This document shows, one piece after another, positions 51,170 to 61,553 of a stretch of DNA of 64,000 nt. The DNA is taken from positions 62,001 to 126,000 of the forward strand of contig JAZNIY010000017.1 in the NCBI GenBank assembly GCA_045577735.1. The letters are read 5' to 3'. Origin of the DNA: Stercoripulliclostridium_A sp045577735. Lineage in GTDB: Bacteria; Bacillota; Clostridia; Christensenellales; DTU072. Both the position numbers and the translations under genes were made by a program. How positions within the stretch are numbered: position 1 is the first letter of the stretch; each line of letters starts with the position of its first letter. The notes beneath the pieces were generated by a model. The model had not been told where the DNA came from, ran no database searches, and saw only the letters and a program-made list of their open reading frames with translations.

Positions 51170-54100
51170 CTAGAACTCCCAAGGATAAATGGGTTGATCG
51201 TCTTTCTTCTTGCCCCATTTTGCATATAGGGTAACGTTCTTGCCACCCATCTTCTTAACGTTTGCTTTCTTGGTGCAAGCTTCGTCTTGATACCAGCCCT
51301 CAAAGGACATTCCGTCAACGTAGCTTTGTGGCATTTTGGTTCTCTTGCCTTTGTTAGAGGTCTTAGCATAAAGTTTGCTCGTCTTGGTGGGTATTTGTCC
51401 GGGACCTGCTTGTTGGGTGCAGTTTTCATCGGAATACCAGCCTTCGTAGAACATAGTTTCTGCCTTAGGCGTGGGAAGGTTTACCTTGCTACCGAAACGA
51501 CCCTTAACGGGAGCAACGCTACCACCCTCAACTGCAACGTCGTTGGAAACAAAGTTGATGGTGCGAGTCTTCTTAAGGAAGATTGTTACGAGCAATGCTA
51601 CTAGGATTACAAGTGCGATGCCTGCTATTACTGCTAGCCAGCCACTATATGCCTTAACAATAGCTTCGGGTTCCGGTTCATAAATGAACAAGAAGGTGTC
51701 TAACTTTGTGGTTTCTACTACTACGTAATCCCCTTCTATTACGTATTCGAGTTCGGTTTCCTCGTCACCGGAAAGATTTACAACACGGAAGTCTGTAGAA
51801 CGAAGTTCTTCGGGAATGAGCATCTTAACGCTGGTGGAACCATTCAAAACGCTTTCCTCGTTTTCGTAAACAACGCTAATTTCATATGCAACTGCAACGC
51901 GTTCACCCGATCCCAATCTTGCTTTTGTATTAACGCGTTGAGTCAAGGTATAGGAAGTCGTCTTACTTTCAACGATAGTGCCGGGCATAAAGCCTTCGTC
52001 GCTTTCAATATTAACTTCTGCCTTTTCGCCCTCTTGAACGGGGGTTTCCAATATTGCACTCTTAATAGTGAGAACTGCTTCCAAAGTGGCTTCTTCGTAG
52101 TTCTTACCAGCATCCAATATTGCTTTTACTGTATAAATACCAACGTCGGAAACCTTGTTCTTGTTCACCTTTTTGCCGTCTGCGTCATAAAATTCAAACG
52201 ATAGGTTAATCTTGTCGCCGAATTGAGTGGTGGTCTTGGAAACTTCAAGAACGTGACTGTTTCCATCGAAAACTATCTCTTTGTCAAGAAGTTCCACGCC
52301 TTGAATGGACGCGGGATTAATTACCATGGATTGACGTTTAGTATCGGTAGCAATCTTATAGTTCTTGTTATCAAGAGATGCTGCCGTAACGTTATAACTA
52401 CCGGCATCCTTACCACTATTGCTTGAGTATTTGATATTTGCAACGTCGCCCTTAATGATACCAACGATGGTTGCCGTTATGGTTTGAACGGTACCGTTAT
52501 AAACCTTCTCTACGTCCGTATCCCAAACCAAATCAACCTCTTTTGCTTCGATGGACCACTCTTTGGTAACAACCTCGGTCTTATAGTTGCCACTACCTTC
52601 AATATTTGCGCTTGCAATATATTCACCGGCATCCGTGCCTTCGTTGCCACTAACGGTTACGTCAACCAAGCCTTCGTCCCCCTCAATGATGTTACCCTCT
52701 GCAAATATGGGGGTTAGGGTGTATAGGCTCTTAGCATATACGAAGGTGATTTCTTCGTTTAATCCGTATACCTTAGTGCCGTCAGACCAACCAATTATGC
52801 TTACTTCGCGAACTCCAATATTGAATTCTGCACTTGCTTCATATCCTTGAGCAACGTAGTTTGAACTATCTTCTCCCTCGAATCCAACGATTGTTAATGA
52901 GTATGAGCTACCTACAAGAGCATTAATTGCAGAATGGGTATATTCGAAGTTGCCCACCAGTTCAAAGTTGGTACTTGCGTTATCCTTGTTAAGAATTGCC
53001 TTAACGTCATCACCTGCAATAATATTGCTTACGGTAAGCGTTACACCCTTTTCGTTACCATCGTAAACGCTGTTTTCGATAGCGCCAAAGAAAGACCAAT
53101 CTACTATGATTTCTCTTGCATTGATAACGATTTCTGCGCTTAGAGTGGTTGCGTTATAGTTGTTATATAGGTTATCACTTAGCGTTGCGCTTACTTGATA
53201 GTTACCGGCATTAATCATTCCGTTTGCAACTTCGCTCACGCTTACGCCACCGGCCGTAGTACCTGTGAGGGCATACGTAACTTCAAGTTCGTCGCCGTAT
53301 ATGGTAGTATTACCGCTTAGAACTACGCTCTTCATGGTGCCATCGTATACTGCGTTTACACCTTGTAGAGTGATGCCGGTTACGTCAGCCTTGCTGATTT
53401 CCATAACGGCCGTCAAGGTCATGGGTTGATAGTTTGCTCCTGCGTTTAGAGTTGCAACTATATTATAGGTACCGGTATCGACTGCTTCACTACCGGAAAT
53501 GCCACCGGAATATACAACGTCAATTGCATCTCCAAATTGAGTTGTGGTGGTGGAGAGATATACGCCGTGCGTGGTCTTGTCGTAAACGTAAGAAGCGTCA
53601 CTCATTTCTACGTTAGTGATTATGGCTCTTACGATACTCCACTCTTGGGCGGTTATTTCGGGCAATTCATAGTTGTCTTTGTCCACACCTGCAATTTCGG
53701 TAACGTTTGCGTTATAGTCACCGGCTTCGGTTGCTTTGTTACCGGAAACAACGGGTTGAACGTCATCGTTACCAACGATTCCGGTTAAATTTGCTTCTAC
53801 GAAACGCTCTACTTTTGCGTATTGACAAAGGAAGCCTGCCCATCCTAGTACGTTGTCGCTTGCGTCCATTTCGCCAAGGCTGTCGGTGGACCATACTATG
53901 CCAAGAGCCTTCTTAGCAATGCTCCAGCTTGCGCTAACTTCTGCGCCAGCCAAAGTATAGTTGGAAGGACTATTAAGGCTTAATGTTACGGAGTAATCAC
54001 CGGCGTTCTTAGTAGCAATGCTTCCGTTAAGCACGCCCTCGACTGCACCACTTACGTAAACGTTTTCTTCGTAGCCCTCAACCATTCCGTTAACTACTGC

Positions 54101-57100
54101 TTCAACGCCTTGTAACCCACCGTTATAGGTGTAAAGAGCATCGTTAGAAGTCCACTCTACGGACAAGGCCTTGTGGGTTATTTCGCCTTGTAGAGAGGTG
54201 TTTGCGAGTAGGTAGTTGGGGTTATCAATTTGAAGAGCGATACCCACGCTACCAACGAGTGCGCTATCGTAAGCACCACTTACGTTAATAACGTCACCCT
54301 CTTCAATATAACTTTCAGCAATGGCAAATGCGTTAACCTCAGTCGTGCCGTCAAATACCTTTGAGGTGTTTCCTTCTGCGATTACACTCTTTTGTGCAAT
54401 ACTTGCAACACTCTCGCTAATAGTGTACTCTTTGCCACTTTGAACGTAATCGGTGTCTAGGGTTAGTCCGTTAAAGGTTAGGTAATAGTTGTTGCTGTCT
54501 TGTCCTGCAAGAGTAAATTGAAGTGCTCTTGCGCCTGCGTTAACGTCATCGTAGGAAGCGCTTAGCGTTACTGCCGTACCCTCTATTACACCTTCATTGT
54601 TGTAAGCAAGGTAGCTTGCATTCTTGTCATATACCTTGCTCCAAGAGGAAGTGGAATAAATCGTTATTTGGGCTTTTCCTATCACAAAGGTTACTTCTTC
54701 GGTTCCAATATAGTAGTTTTGGTTGCCTATACTAGAAATTCTTACGATATATTCGCCTGCGTTTGTTGCTTCGTTAGCACTAATTTGAGAGGAGCCTTCA
54801 TTGATGGAAACGGAGCCAACGTAACTAAGAGTTAGGGCGTCGCCATCGTAAATCTTGCCGTCAAGGTCGGTTGTAGCACCACTTGCTACTTGAGCGCTTA
54901 CGCTTTGAACGTTAGCGTTGTATACAACGGAAGCCGGGCTCCAAGTAAAGGCGTCAACTAGTTTTGCGCTTATGCTCCAAGCCTTTGTCAGGTCGGCGCT
55001 TTCATCCAAAACGTAGTTTGCATTGTCCTCGGCAATAACTTCGGTTAGATATTCGCCGGCATTAACGGCAACGTTACCTGCGCCAGCCACACCACTTACT
55101 TCGTAGGATGTGCCCGTGGTCTTGTATTCAAAATTGATTTCATCACCGGAAATAATGTTGCTTGCACTTGCCGTAACTTCTTTGTTTTGCTTATTGTATA
55201 CGTAAGTTTCAACGTTCCAAGCAAGGGTGATTACTCTAGGAGCAATGCTAAACTCGCTGTCGCTCTCTTCGGGCAATTGATAGTTAGTACTATTCTCACC
55301 CTCGATTGCGCTTATCACAGCCGTATAATCGCCCGTATTAACAGCGTTAAAGTAAACGTAGTATTTGCCGTCCTTAATCTCGGCACTAATGCTTGGTGCC
55401 GTAGAAGTGGTGGTTGCAAAGGTGATATTTACTATATCGCTTGCCGTAACACCACTAATTATTGCCGTAACGCCTTGAGCTTGGCCGTTATAGGTGGAAG
55501 CATTATTTTCGAAAGAAATGCTTAATTCTTGAGTTAGAATGCCCCATTGGAAACTTTGGCTTGTTTCAGCAAGCTTGTAGTTATTCTCATCACTTAGTCC
55601 ACTAATGCTTGTCTTATAGGTGGAATTATCGGTTGCCGTGTTGCCGTTAGTAATAGTACCGTTCCCGACTATTGCTTCGCCCACGTAACCTATTATATTA
55701 ACGCTTTCGCCACTAACTACGTTGGAAAGAGTTGCCGTTGCGACGTGCTCTTCTCCGTTATACAATACACTGGTTTGATTTTCTATGCCGTCAAGGAACC
55801 AAGTTGCAGTTAGCTCTCTCTTGTTGATAACGTATTCTTTGGTGGTTTCATCGGGTAAAGAGTAGTTCGCGTTAGAAAGTGAAACCACTTCTGCAACGTA
55901 ACTCTCGGCGTTTGTTTGAGAGGCGTTGTCTATGATTGCTTCTACGATATCGCCCTCTTCTACACCTACTAATACCACTTCCACTTCGTGAGAAGCACCA
56001 TTGTAGGTAGTGGTAAACTCGTTGGTGCCGTCAAAGCTCCAAGTCAAGCCAACAACCTTTTGAGCAATGCCCCATTCGGTTGAAAGATTCGTTGCACTGG
56101 CCAACGTGTAGTTAACGTTGCTTATGCCGACGATTTCGGTTAGGTAAGCGCCTGCGTTTACTGCTACGTTACCAACACCGTCAACACCACTTACTTCGTA
56201 TGAAGCACCGGTGGTTGCATATTCAATTACTATATCGTCGCCACTAACCATATTGGAAACACTTGCAGTAATCGACCTATTCTCTTTATTGTAGGTGTAA
56301 TTTACGTTTTCCCAATCAATGGTTACAACCTTTTGAGCAATACTCCAATTCTCTTTAACAAGACCGGTGGTGCCCTCCAAAGTATAGTTGGTATTGTCTA
56401 AACCAACGACCTTTGTCGTATAGGTACCGGCATTTACTGCTACGTTACCAATTCCTGCTACACCGCTTACTTCATAGGAGGCTCCTGTGGTTTGGTATTC
56501 AAGAGCAACGCTGTCACCGCTTACTAGGTTGGTAACGCTTGCTACTACCTCCCTTCTCGTTTTGTTGTATTCAAATTCTACTTCATCCCAAGCAAGACTA
56601 ATAACTCTGGGCGCAATGCTCCAGTCATAGCTTAGGCTACCGGTTGCACCGGTCAAAGTATAGTTATTGCTGTTGAGTCCAATAATGGTTGCAGTATAAT
56701 TTCCGGCTTGGGTTTCTTCGTTACCTTCATACTCGATTTCACAAGTATAGGATCCTCTAATGTTGTTAATGGTTGCCTCTATACTTTGTACTTCGCCGTT
56801 ATAGATATATCCAAGATTGTTCCAAGAAAGGTTAACTGCTAGAGGTTTAATGCTCCAATCTTGGCTGTTTCCTATGGGTAGAACGTAGTTGGGGTTGCTT
56901 AGTGATTCTGCATAAACGGTATATTCGCCAACCTCAACAGCGCTATTTGTTCCACCAAGGGTAATCGTGCATCCGTCACCTGCAATCACGCCTGTTGCCT
57001 TTGCCGTCGCAGAATAGGTTCCACCATTAAAGATGCGTTCAAACGATGCGCTACCATTCAAGCTCCAAGTCAAGCCAACCATTAGTTGCTCAATGGTGAA

Positions 57101-60100
57101 ATCTTTTGTTACTTCACCGGCTAGATAATAGTTACTACTGCTAATTCCGGTTATTTCTGCAGTATAATCACCGGCATCCGTTTGTTTGTTGTTAACAATG
57201 GTTGCTTCCACACTTTCGCCGTTTACCATGCCACTCAGAACCACGTTTGCAACGTGCTCTTGTTTATCGTATTGAGTGGTAAAGATGTCGCCACCATCAA
57301 AGTTCCAAGTTATTTGGAGTTCAACCGCCTCAATAGCGTAATCTTTAGTTCCGTCCCCTTCATTAACAACGTAGTTACTGCTGTCTAATGCAGTTATTTC
57401 TGCAGTATAGTTGCCTACGTTAGTTTGGGCGTTGTTTGCTAGCGTTGCTACAACGCTTTCACCATTTACCATGCCACTTAGGGCAACTGCTATAACGTGT
57501 TCTAGACCATCATATTGTACGCTGAATACGTTGCCCTCGTCCAAAGTCCATACTGCTTCAAGTTTGACTGCCGTAATAGCGTAATCTTTGGTTCTGTCTC
57601 CTTCATTAATAACGTAGTTACTGCTGTCTAATGCAGTTATTTCTGCAGTATAGTTGCCTACGTTGGTTTGGGCGTTGTTTGCTAGTGTTGCTTCTACGCT
57701 TTCGCCGTTTACCATACCACTTATGGCAACTGCTACAACGTGTTCAAAACCAGTATATTGTACGCTGAATACGTCACCCTCGTCCAAAGTCCATACTACT
57801 TCGAGCTCAACTGCCGTAATAGCGTAATCTTTGGTTCTGTCCCCTTCATTAACAACGTAGTTACTACTGTCTAGTGCAGTTATCTCTGCAGTATAATTAC
57901 CCACGTTGGTTTGAACGTTATTAACGAGAGTAGGTACTACGTCTTCGCCGTTAACAATGCCCTCTATGGACGTTGTCATTGTATGCTCACTACCGGTATA
58001 GGGCATTGAGAGATTGGTTTCGCCGTCTAATAACCAAGTTACAGTTAATTCTTTGGGAGCAATTACGTATTGTTTGCTTTGTAGATTCTCTTCATCATAC
58101 ACGTAGTTGCTACTGCTTATTGATACTATGCTTGCAGTATAGGTGCCAACCATGGTTGCCGAGAAATCACTTAACGTTGCAGTTACCTCTTCCTCGTTTA
58201 CCTCTCCAGTAATTTCAACGCTCATAACGTGAGGTAGGCCAGTATAGGTTGCCGTGCAGTCTTCCTCTTCGTCCAATTCGTCCAAATACCAAACAATTTG
58301 AAGTTCAACCGTAGTAATAGAATAACCCTTGGTCTTATCTATATCATTAATAATGTAGTTATCATTATTTATAGAAGTTATTTCTGCAACATAGTCGCCT
58401 ACGTTGGTTTGAACATTGTTTACTAGCGTTGCTTCAACACTGTCATAATTAACTATACCGTTTAAGATAACCGATACAACACGCTCAACACCACTATATT
58501 GTACGTTGAATATGTCATCCCCGTCCAAAGTCCAGTCCACCTCAAGTTCAACAGGCGTTATTGTAAACGCTTTAGCATTAGTAATAGTGATTTTTGAAAG
58601 TTCCACTCTGCCCGTCACGCTTTCTATCGCAATAGTTACCTCACTTTCAAACTTATAATTTGCACTTTCCGATACTTGCGTAAGTATGGGGTCACCTTGT
58701 ACATACTCAAATGTACCATTTCCTGCGCTATCTCTTAACCAAGCGTTGTTTAAACTACTAATGCCAAGATCGTGACTATAACTTACGTGATCAGCAAGGC
58801 TTAGAGAGTTGCCATATTCATAAGTAGCCTCATTCAAATTTATCGTGGGGGCATTTAATTCACGAACAAAGCCAACAACAGTGGGTGCCGTAATACTAAA
58901 GGGATTATTTTCACCCCACTCTGACCAAACTGAGCGCGGGCTAGAAATACCTCTTATGGAATATGCCGTAGCATCACCAAATCCTACGTATGAATTATTT
59001 CCCTCCGTAGCATCACTCACGCTAACGGAATCTCCGTCCTCATATACGCCGACTCGAACGTTACCCTCCGTGTCGCTTCTAACAAGGCCAGCATAGTTTG
59101 TCCCGTCTGAATAGATATCATATTCTAAATAGGTATATTTCCTCTTTTGCCAAATTGCGTAGTAAGTGATATTGGGATCTTCAGAATAAGTTAATGCTAA
59201 ATCTTTATCACCGGTAGTAGCGTTAACGTCAGTACTCCAGCCATCAAATTCGTAACCATCATAAGTCCAAGGTGAATCTGATAAATTGACAGAAGAATTA
59301 CTAAAAGATTTAACCGACAGCGCTTCGCTTTCTTCTGAACTCTTATTTGGGTCGTTTCCATTAAGATTTAACTCATAATCTTGGGCAAAAGTGGAGTTGC
59401 CTTCGGCATCTAATCCTTCAACTTTGTATTTGAGAGAACTTATTAAAGCATAATGTTGACAATATTTAGTAGCATTACCACCACTAGTATAAAAACAAGC
59501 ACGGAAAGCCACCCTAAAACAGCTTATACCATTACCATAATTGACACTAGAAACGAGCGTATCATTTATATCATAACTAGCGGTAGACCAAGAAGTCGTT
59601 CCATTATACCCAGAGTTTGCATTGCAACCCTGTGATGCACTGTTACTAGTATTATCAGCAAGCCCACCAGCTAAACCTCCGTGAGTAGACGTAGTTTTAC
59701 CACCGGAAACGCCAAATGAGAACTTAGTCCCCATGTTGCCTATACCTTCTTCTATTCCACCCCACCAAAAACAAGCACGGCCACCAGAAGCACCATTGCT
59801 ATTTACAACTCCAACTTGAGCGTTACCGGTAACCGTTATCTTAACTTGAGAAACAGCACTAGATAATATCAATTGTCTTAAAGCACCATCAAATCTAACC
59901 GACAAAGACATTCCACTATGGAGATAACCGTTTGTAGCATTACCAGCATTTTTATAAAAGCCGAAGCCCGTATAATTATTTACGGTAAATTGTCCACCGG
60001 AAATAGAATTACTGTCTATCGTTCTATATTCAAACGCATCATTACTTTGTGATATAGTGTACCATTCGTTTAGCTCGTACGCTTTGTCTCTCGTATAATC

Positions 60101-60829
60101 TTTTATGTCTTGATAAGGAGAATAGCAAGTGACTCTCGTTGCGTTCCAGGGAATATATTTTAAAGCTGATTCGCCTTCTTTTGGAAAAGCTTCCTCTTGC
60201 ATCGTTTCTTGATTGATTCGGTAGCCACTTACTTGCCAAGCTCCTTGTGTCCAAAAAACGTTTGCATCTGAACCTTCGCCACTTCTTCTAACGTTAGGCA
60301 TGTTTGCCTCTGGTATGCCTACACCATAATAGGTGGGATTTTTTTGATTAAAATCCTCTCCGCTAGTATATTTTGTGCCATTCAGATAAAGAGTACCATA
60401 AGGAATATTCCAAGTTATCTGAATTTGATTAGTTGTCCATTCACCGGTTAAGATAAAGTTACCACTTACGCCATAAAGGACGTAGTTGCCGGAGGTAGCA
60501 TCTTCATAAAGCATAACCTTGCTACCACTAAGTCTACCGGTAGTATAGGTTGCGTATACCGCTATGAGTGTTTCACCTGCACCTCTTTTAGAAGTGATGG
60601 CATACTCGGCGTCACCCCAAAGGGTCAATCCCTCACCACCTACCTTCGCTACGTTAAGGTCGGCAAGATCGCCACCTTCCTCAAGCACAATTTCACCCTC
60701 TGCCAGCGCAGTAAGGTTATTGGTGTTTTTAATTCCGACTCCTAAAAATACGGTCAAAACTAAAAGTAAGATAGCAACGCTAAAAGCGAGCATAAAAGCC
60801 GTCTTTTTCATAGTCAAGCTGTTTTTCAT
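51170..60829 (-). CDS. Giant MBG/YDG-type repeat surface protein, 3219 residues
   Basis: Signal peptide about residues 1-42 (MLAFSVAILLLVLTVFLGVG... ending near ALAEG). Then a Gly/Ser-rich N-terminal region (to about 480), an InlB-like module (GYEFDGWSTD, ITYYAIWQ), and some twenty to thirty MBG-like repeats of 70-90 residues. Several are almost identical at the DNA level (57.3-58.0 kb). Typical strands are VQYTGFEHVVAVAISGMVNG and TNVGNYTAEITALDSSNY. Near the end come a beta-domain, one membrane helix (about 3061-3085, LAVIAGIALVILVALLVTIF) and two more InlB-like modules (FYEGWYSDENC, FEGWYQDEAC). Probably a long stalk or adhesin. No LPXTG. AGGTG precedes the ATG. Confidence 0.85.
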   Translation of the reverse strand: MKNSLTMKKTAFMLAFSVAILLLVLTVFLGVGIKNTNNLTALAEGEIVLEEGGDLADLNVAKVGGEGLTLWGDAEYAITSKRGAGETLIAVYATYTTGRLSGSKVMLYEDATSGNYVLYGVSGNFILTGEWTTNQIQITWNIPYGTLYLNGTKYTSGEDFNQKNPTYYGVGIPEANMPNVRRSGEGSDANVFWTQGAWQVSGYRINQETMQEEAFPKEGESALKYIPWNATRVTCYSPYQDIKDYTRDKAYELNEWYTISQSNDAFEYRTIDSNSISGGQFTVNNYTGFGFYKNAGNATNGYLHSGMSLSVRFDGALRQLILSSAVSQVKITVTGNAQVGVVNSNGASGGRACFWWGGIEEGIGNMGTKFSFGVSGGKTTSTHGGLAGGLADNTSNSASQGCNANSGYNGTTSWSTASYDINDTLVSSVNYGNGISCFRVAFRACFYTSGGNATKYCQHYALISSLKYKVEGLDAEGNSTFAQDYELNLNGNDPNKSSEESEALSVKSFSNSSVNLSDSPWTYDGYEFDGWSTDVNATTGDKDLALTYSEDPNITYYAIWQKRKYTYLEYDIYSDGTNYAGLVRSDTEGNVRVGVYEDGDSVSVSDATEGNNSYVGFGDATAYSIRGISSPRSVWSEWGENNPFSITAPTVVGFVRELNAPTINLNEATYEYGNSLSLADHVSYSHDLGISSLNNAWLRDSAGNGTFEYVQGDPILTQVSESANYKFESEVTIAIESVTGRVELSKITITNAKAFTITPVELEVDWTLDGDDIFNVQYSGVERVVSVILNGIVNYDSVEATLVNNVQTNVGDYVAEITSINNDNYIINDIDKTKGYSITTVELQIVWYLDELDEEEDCTATYTGLPHVMSVEITGEVNEEEVTATLSDFSATMVGTYTASIVSISSSNYVYDEENLQSKQYVIAPKELTVTWLLDGETNLSMPYTGSEHTMTTSIEGIVNGEDVVPTLVNNVQTNVGNYTAEITALDSSNYVVNEGDRTKDYAITAVELEVVWTLDEGDVFSVQYTGFEHVVAVAISGMVNGESVEATLANNAQTNVGNYTAEITALDSSNYVINEGDRTKDYAITAVKLEAVWTLDEGNVFSVQYDGLEHVIAVALSGMVNGESVVATLANNAQTNVGNYTAEITALDSSNYVVNEGDGTKDYAIEAVELQITWNFDGGDIFTTQYDKQEHVANVVLSGMVNGESVEATIVNNKQTDAGDYTAEITGISSSNYYLAGEVTKDFTIEQLMVGLTWSLNGSASFERIFNGGTYSATAKATGVIAGDGCTITLGGTNSAVEVGEYTVYAESLSNPNYVLPIGNSQDWSIKPLAVNLSWNNLGYIYNGEVQSIEATINNIRGSYTCEIEYEGNEETQAGNYTATIIGLNSNNYTLTGATGSLSYDWSIAPRVISLAWDEVEFEYNKTRREVVASVTNLVSGDSVALEYQTTGASYEVSGVAGIGNVAVNAGTYTTKVVGLDNTNYTLEGTTGLVKENWSIAQKVVTIDWENVNYTYNKENRSITASVSNMVSGDDIVIEYATTGASYEVSGVDGVGNVAVNAGAYLTEIVGISNVNYTLASATNLSTEWGIAQKVVGLTWSFDGTNEFTTTYNGASHEVEVVLVGVEEGDIVEAIIDNASQTNAESYVAEVVSLSNANYSLPDETTKEYVINKRELTATWFLDGIENQTSVLYNGEEHVATATLSNVVSGESVNIIGYVGEAIVGNGTITNGNTATDNSTYKTSISGLSDENNYKLAETSQSFQWGILTQELSISFENNASTYNGQAQGVTAIISGVTASDIVNITFATTTSTAPSISAEIKDGKYYVYFNAVNTGDYTAVISAIEGENSTNYQLPEESDSEFSIAPRVITLAWNVETYVYNKQNKEVTASASNIISGDEINFEYKTTGTSYEVSGVAGAGNVAVNAGEYLTEVIAEDNANYVLDESADLTKAWSISAKLVDAFTWSPASVVYNANVQSVSAQVASGATTDLDGKIYDGDALTLSYVGSVSINEGSSQISANEATNAGEYIVRISSIGNQNYYIGTEEVTFVIGKAQITIYSTSSWSKVYDKNASYLAYNNEGVIEGTAVTLSASYDDVNAGARALQFTLAGQDSNNYYLTFNGLTLDTDYVQSGKEYTISESVASIAQKSVIAEGNTSKVFDGTTEVNAFAIAESYIEEGDVINVSGAYDSALVGSVGIALQIDNPNYLLANTSLQGEITHKALSVEWTSNDALYTYNGGLQGVEAVVNGMVEGYEENVYVSGAVEGVLNGSIATKNAGDYSVTLSLNSPSNYTLAGAEVSASWSIAKKALGIVWSTDSLGEMDASDNVLGWAGFLCQYAKVERFVEANLTGIVGNDDVQPVVSGNKATEAGDYNANVTEIAGVDKDNYELPEITAQEWSIVRAIITNVEMSDASYVYDKTTHGVYLSTTTTQFGDAIDVVYSGGISGSEAVDTGTYNIVATLNAGANYQPMTLTAVMEISKADVTGITLQGVNAVYDGTMKSVVLSGNTTIYGDELEVTYALTGTTAGGVSVSEVANGMINAGNYQVSATLSDNLYNNYNATTLSAEIVINAREIIVDWSFFGAIENSVYDGNEKGVTLTVSNIIAGDDVKAILNKDNASTNFELVGNFEYTHSAINALVGSSYSLTIVGFEGEDSSNYVAQGYEASAEFNIGVREVSIIGWSDGTKVYGLNEEITFVYAKSLYTLTPIFAEGNIIEGDEGLVDVTVSGNEGTDAGEYIASANIEGSGNYKTEVVTKEWSIEAKEVDLVWDTDVEKVYNGTVQTITATIVGIIKGDVANIKYSSNSGKDAGSYNVTAASLDNKNYKIATDTKRQSMVINPASIQGVELLDKEIVFDGNSHVLEVSKTTTQFGDKINLSFEFYDADGKKVNKNKVSDVGIYTVKAILDAGKNYEEATLEAVLTIKSAILETPVQEGEKAEVNIESDEGFMPGTIVESKTTSYTLTQRVNTKARLGSGERVAVAYEISVVYENEESVLNGSTSVKMLIPEELRSTDFRVVNLSGDEETELEYVIEGDYVVVETTKLDTFLFIYEPEPEAIVKAYSGWLAVIAGIALVILVALLVTIFLKKTRTINFVSNDVAVEGGSVAPVKGRFGSKVNLPTPKAETMFYEGWYSDENCTQQAGPGQIPTKTSKLYAKTSNKGKRTKMPQSYVDGMSFEGWYQDEACTKKANVKKMGGKNVTLYAKWGKKKDDQPIYPWEF
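57330..58052 (-). repeat. Three tandem 240-bp coding repeats
   Basis: The blocks beginning GCGTAATCTTTRGTTCYGTC recur at about 57333, 57573 and 57813, exactly 240 bases (80 codons) apart, with only scattered differences. This shows recent expansion of the MBG-like modules and a site prone to copy-number change. Confidence 0.85.
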
Positions 60830-60871
60830 CTTTTCACCTACGGGTGTGCGCCCTCGCGCGCACGAAATTTA

Positions 60872-60900
60872 TATATAAAATATAGCTACTATATTGTAAA
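60872..60900 (-). promoter_or_regulatory. Promoter and leader hairpin of the giant surface gene
   Basis: Minus strand: TTTACA (60895-60900), 17-base spacer, TATATA (60872-60877). The leader just downstream carries a G/C-rich hairpin, GTGCGC/GCGCAC (about 60845-60863), close to the ribosome site, which may affect message stability or initiation. Confidence 0.65.
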
Positions 60901-60984
60901 AATGTCAATATCTAGGAAATTTATTTACTAAAAAATGACTAGAAGTTAACGTGCGTTCATAATTCTTAAGAGCTTTTTTTCAAC

Positions 60985-61012
60985 AAAAAACGGAGCCAAA
61001 CGGCTCCATTAG
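60985..61012 (-). terminator. Terminator of the ECF-S/YhcH unit
   Basis: GGAGCC and GGCTCC with a four-base loop and T6 on the minus strand. The flanking bases 60901-61117 hold nothing else I can support. Confidence 0.85.
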
Positions 61013-61117
61013 TAAAGAATGATTACTGCGATTTCTTTTTTATTACGATTAATTCGTATTTTTTAAATACTAATATTTGGGTTCCCAAAACAATCAATAT
61101 AGTATAATAATATCCAC

Positions 61118-61552
61118 CTATTGCGCGTTAAATGGAATTTTAAGAACCAACTTTCTCATTTCCGTGGGAGTTTCACTTACTCCCGGCATGTGTGCGTCGT
61201 TTGGCGTTAAAATTAGGTAATCTCCCACTCCCAACTCATTGAGAGTACCACCCTCTACTTTGTAAAGTTCAATATCGTATTCGTAGGGCTTTACACATTC
61301 CCCCTTTCTCATCTCATCAAGAGGCACGACTCCTATTATCTCCCTTCCCGAAAGAATAATTTGTACGTCCGTGTACTCCTTGTGTGCTTCGTACAATCCC
61401 TCTTTTATATCCTTTGTTACGTAGCTGGAAATAAAAGCATAGGCACCGTCATCAAGCTCATAGCGACCATCTTCCCGTCTTCCGGCAAGCGCTTCTAGGG
61501 TGAGAGAGTATCCACTTTCACTCAAATTCTTTATTGGTAAATACTTGTCCAT
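61118..61552 (-). CDS. YhcH/YjgK/YiaL (DUF386) family protein
   Basis: A 144-residue cupin-like protein. Features: AFISSYVTKD, LYEAHKEYTDVQIILSGREIIGVV (metal-binding His/Glu stretch AHKEYTDVQ) and FLTPNDAHMPG-like LILTPNDAHMPGV. The family assists sugar-acid or sialic-acid metabolism, and some members are anomerases. It starts one base after the ECF S-component gene, implying the transporter handles a related sugar or vitamin. Confidence 0.9.
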   Translation of the reverse strand: MDKYLPIKNLSESGYSLTLEALAGRREDGRYELDDGAYAFISSYVTKDIKEGLYEAHKEYTDVQIILSGREIIGVVPLDEMRKGECVKPYEYDIELYKVEGGTLNELGVGDYLILTPNDAHMPGVSETPTEMRKLVLKIPFNAQ

Positions 61553-61553
61553 A

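Noticed and set aside
51097..60900. Many small plus-strand frames opposite the giant surface gene
   Set aside because: They are shadows of the repeat codons; none has a ribosome site or known domain.
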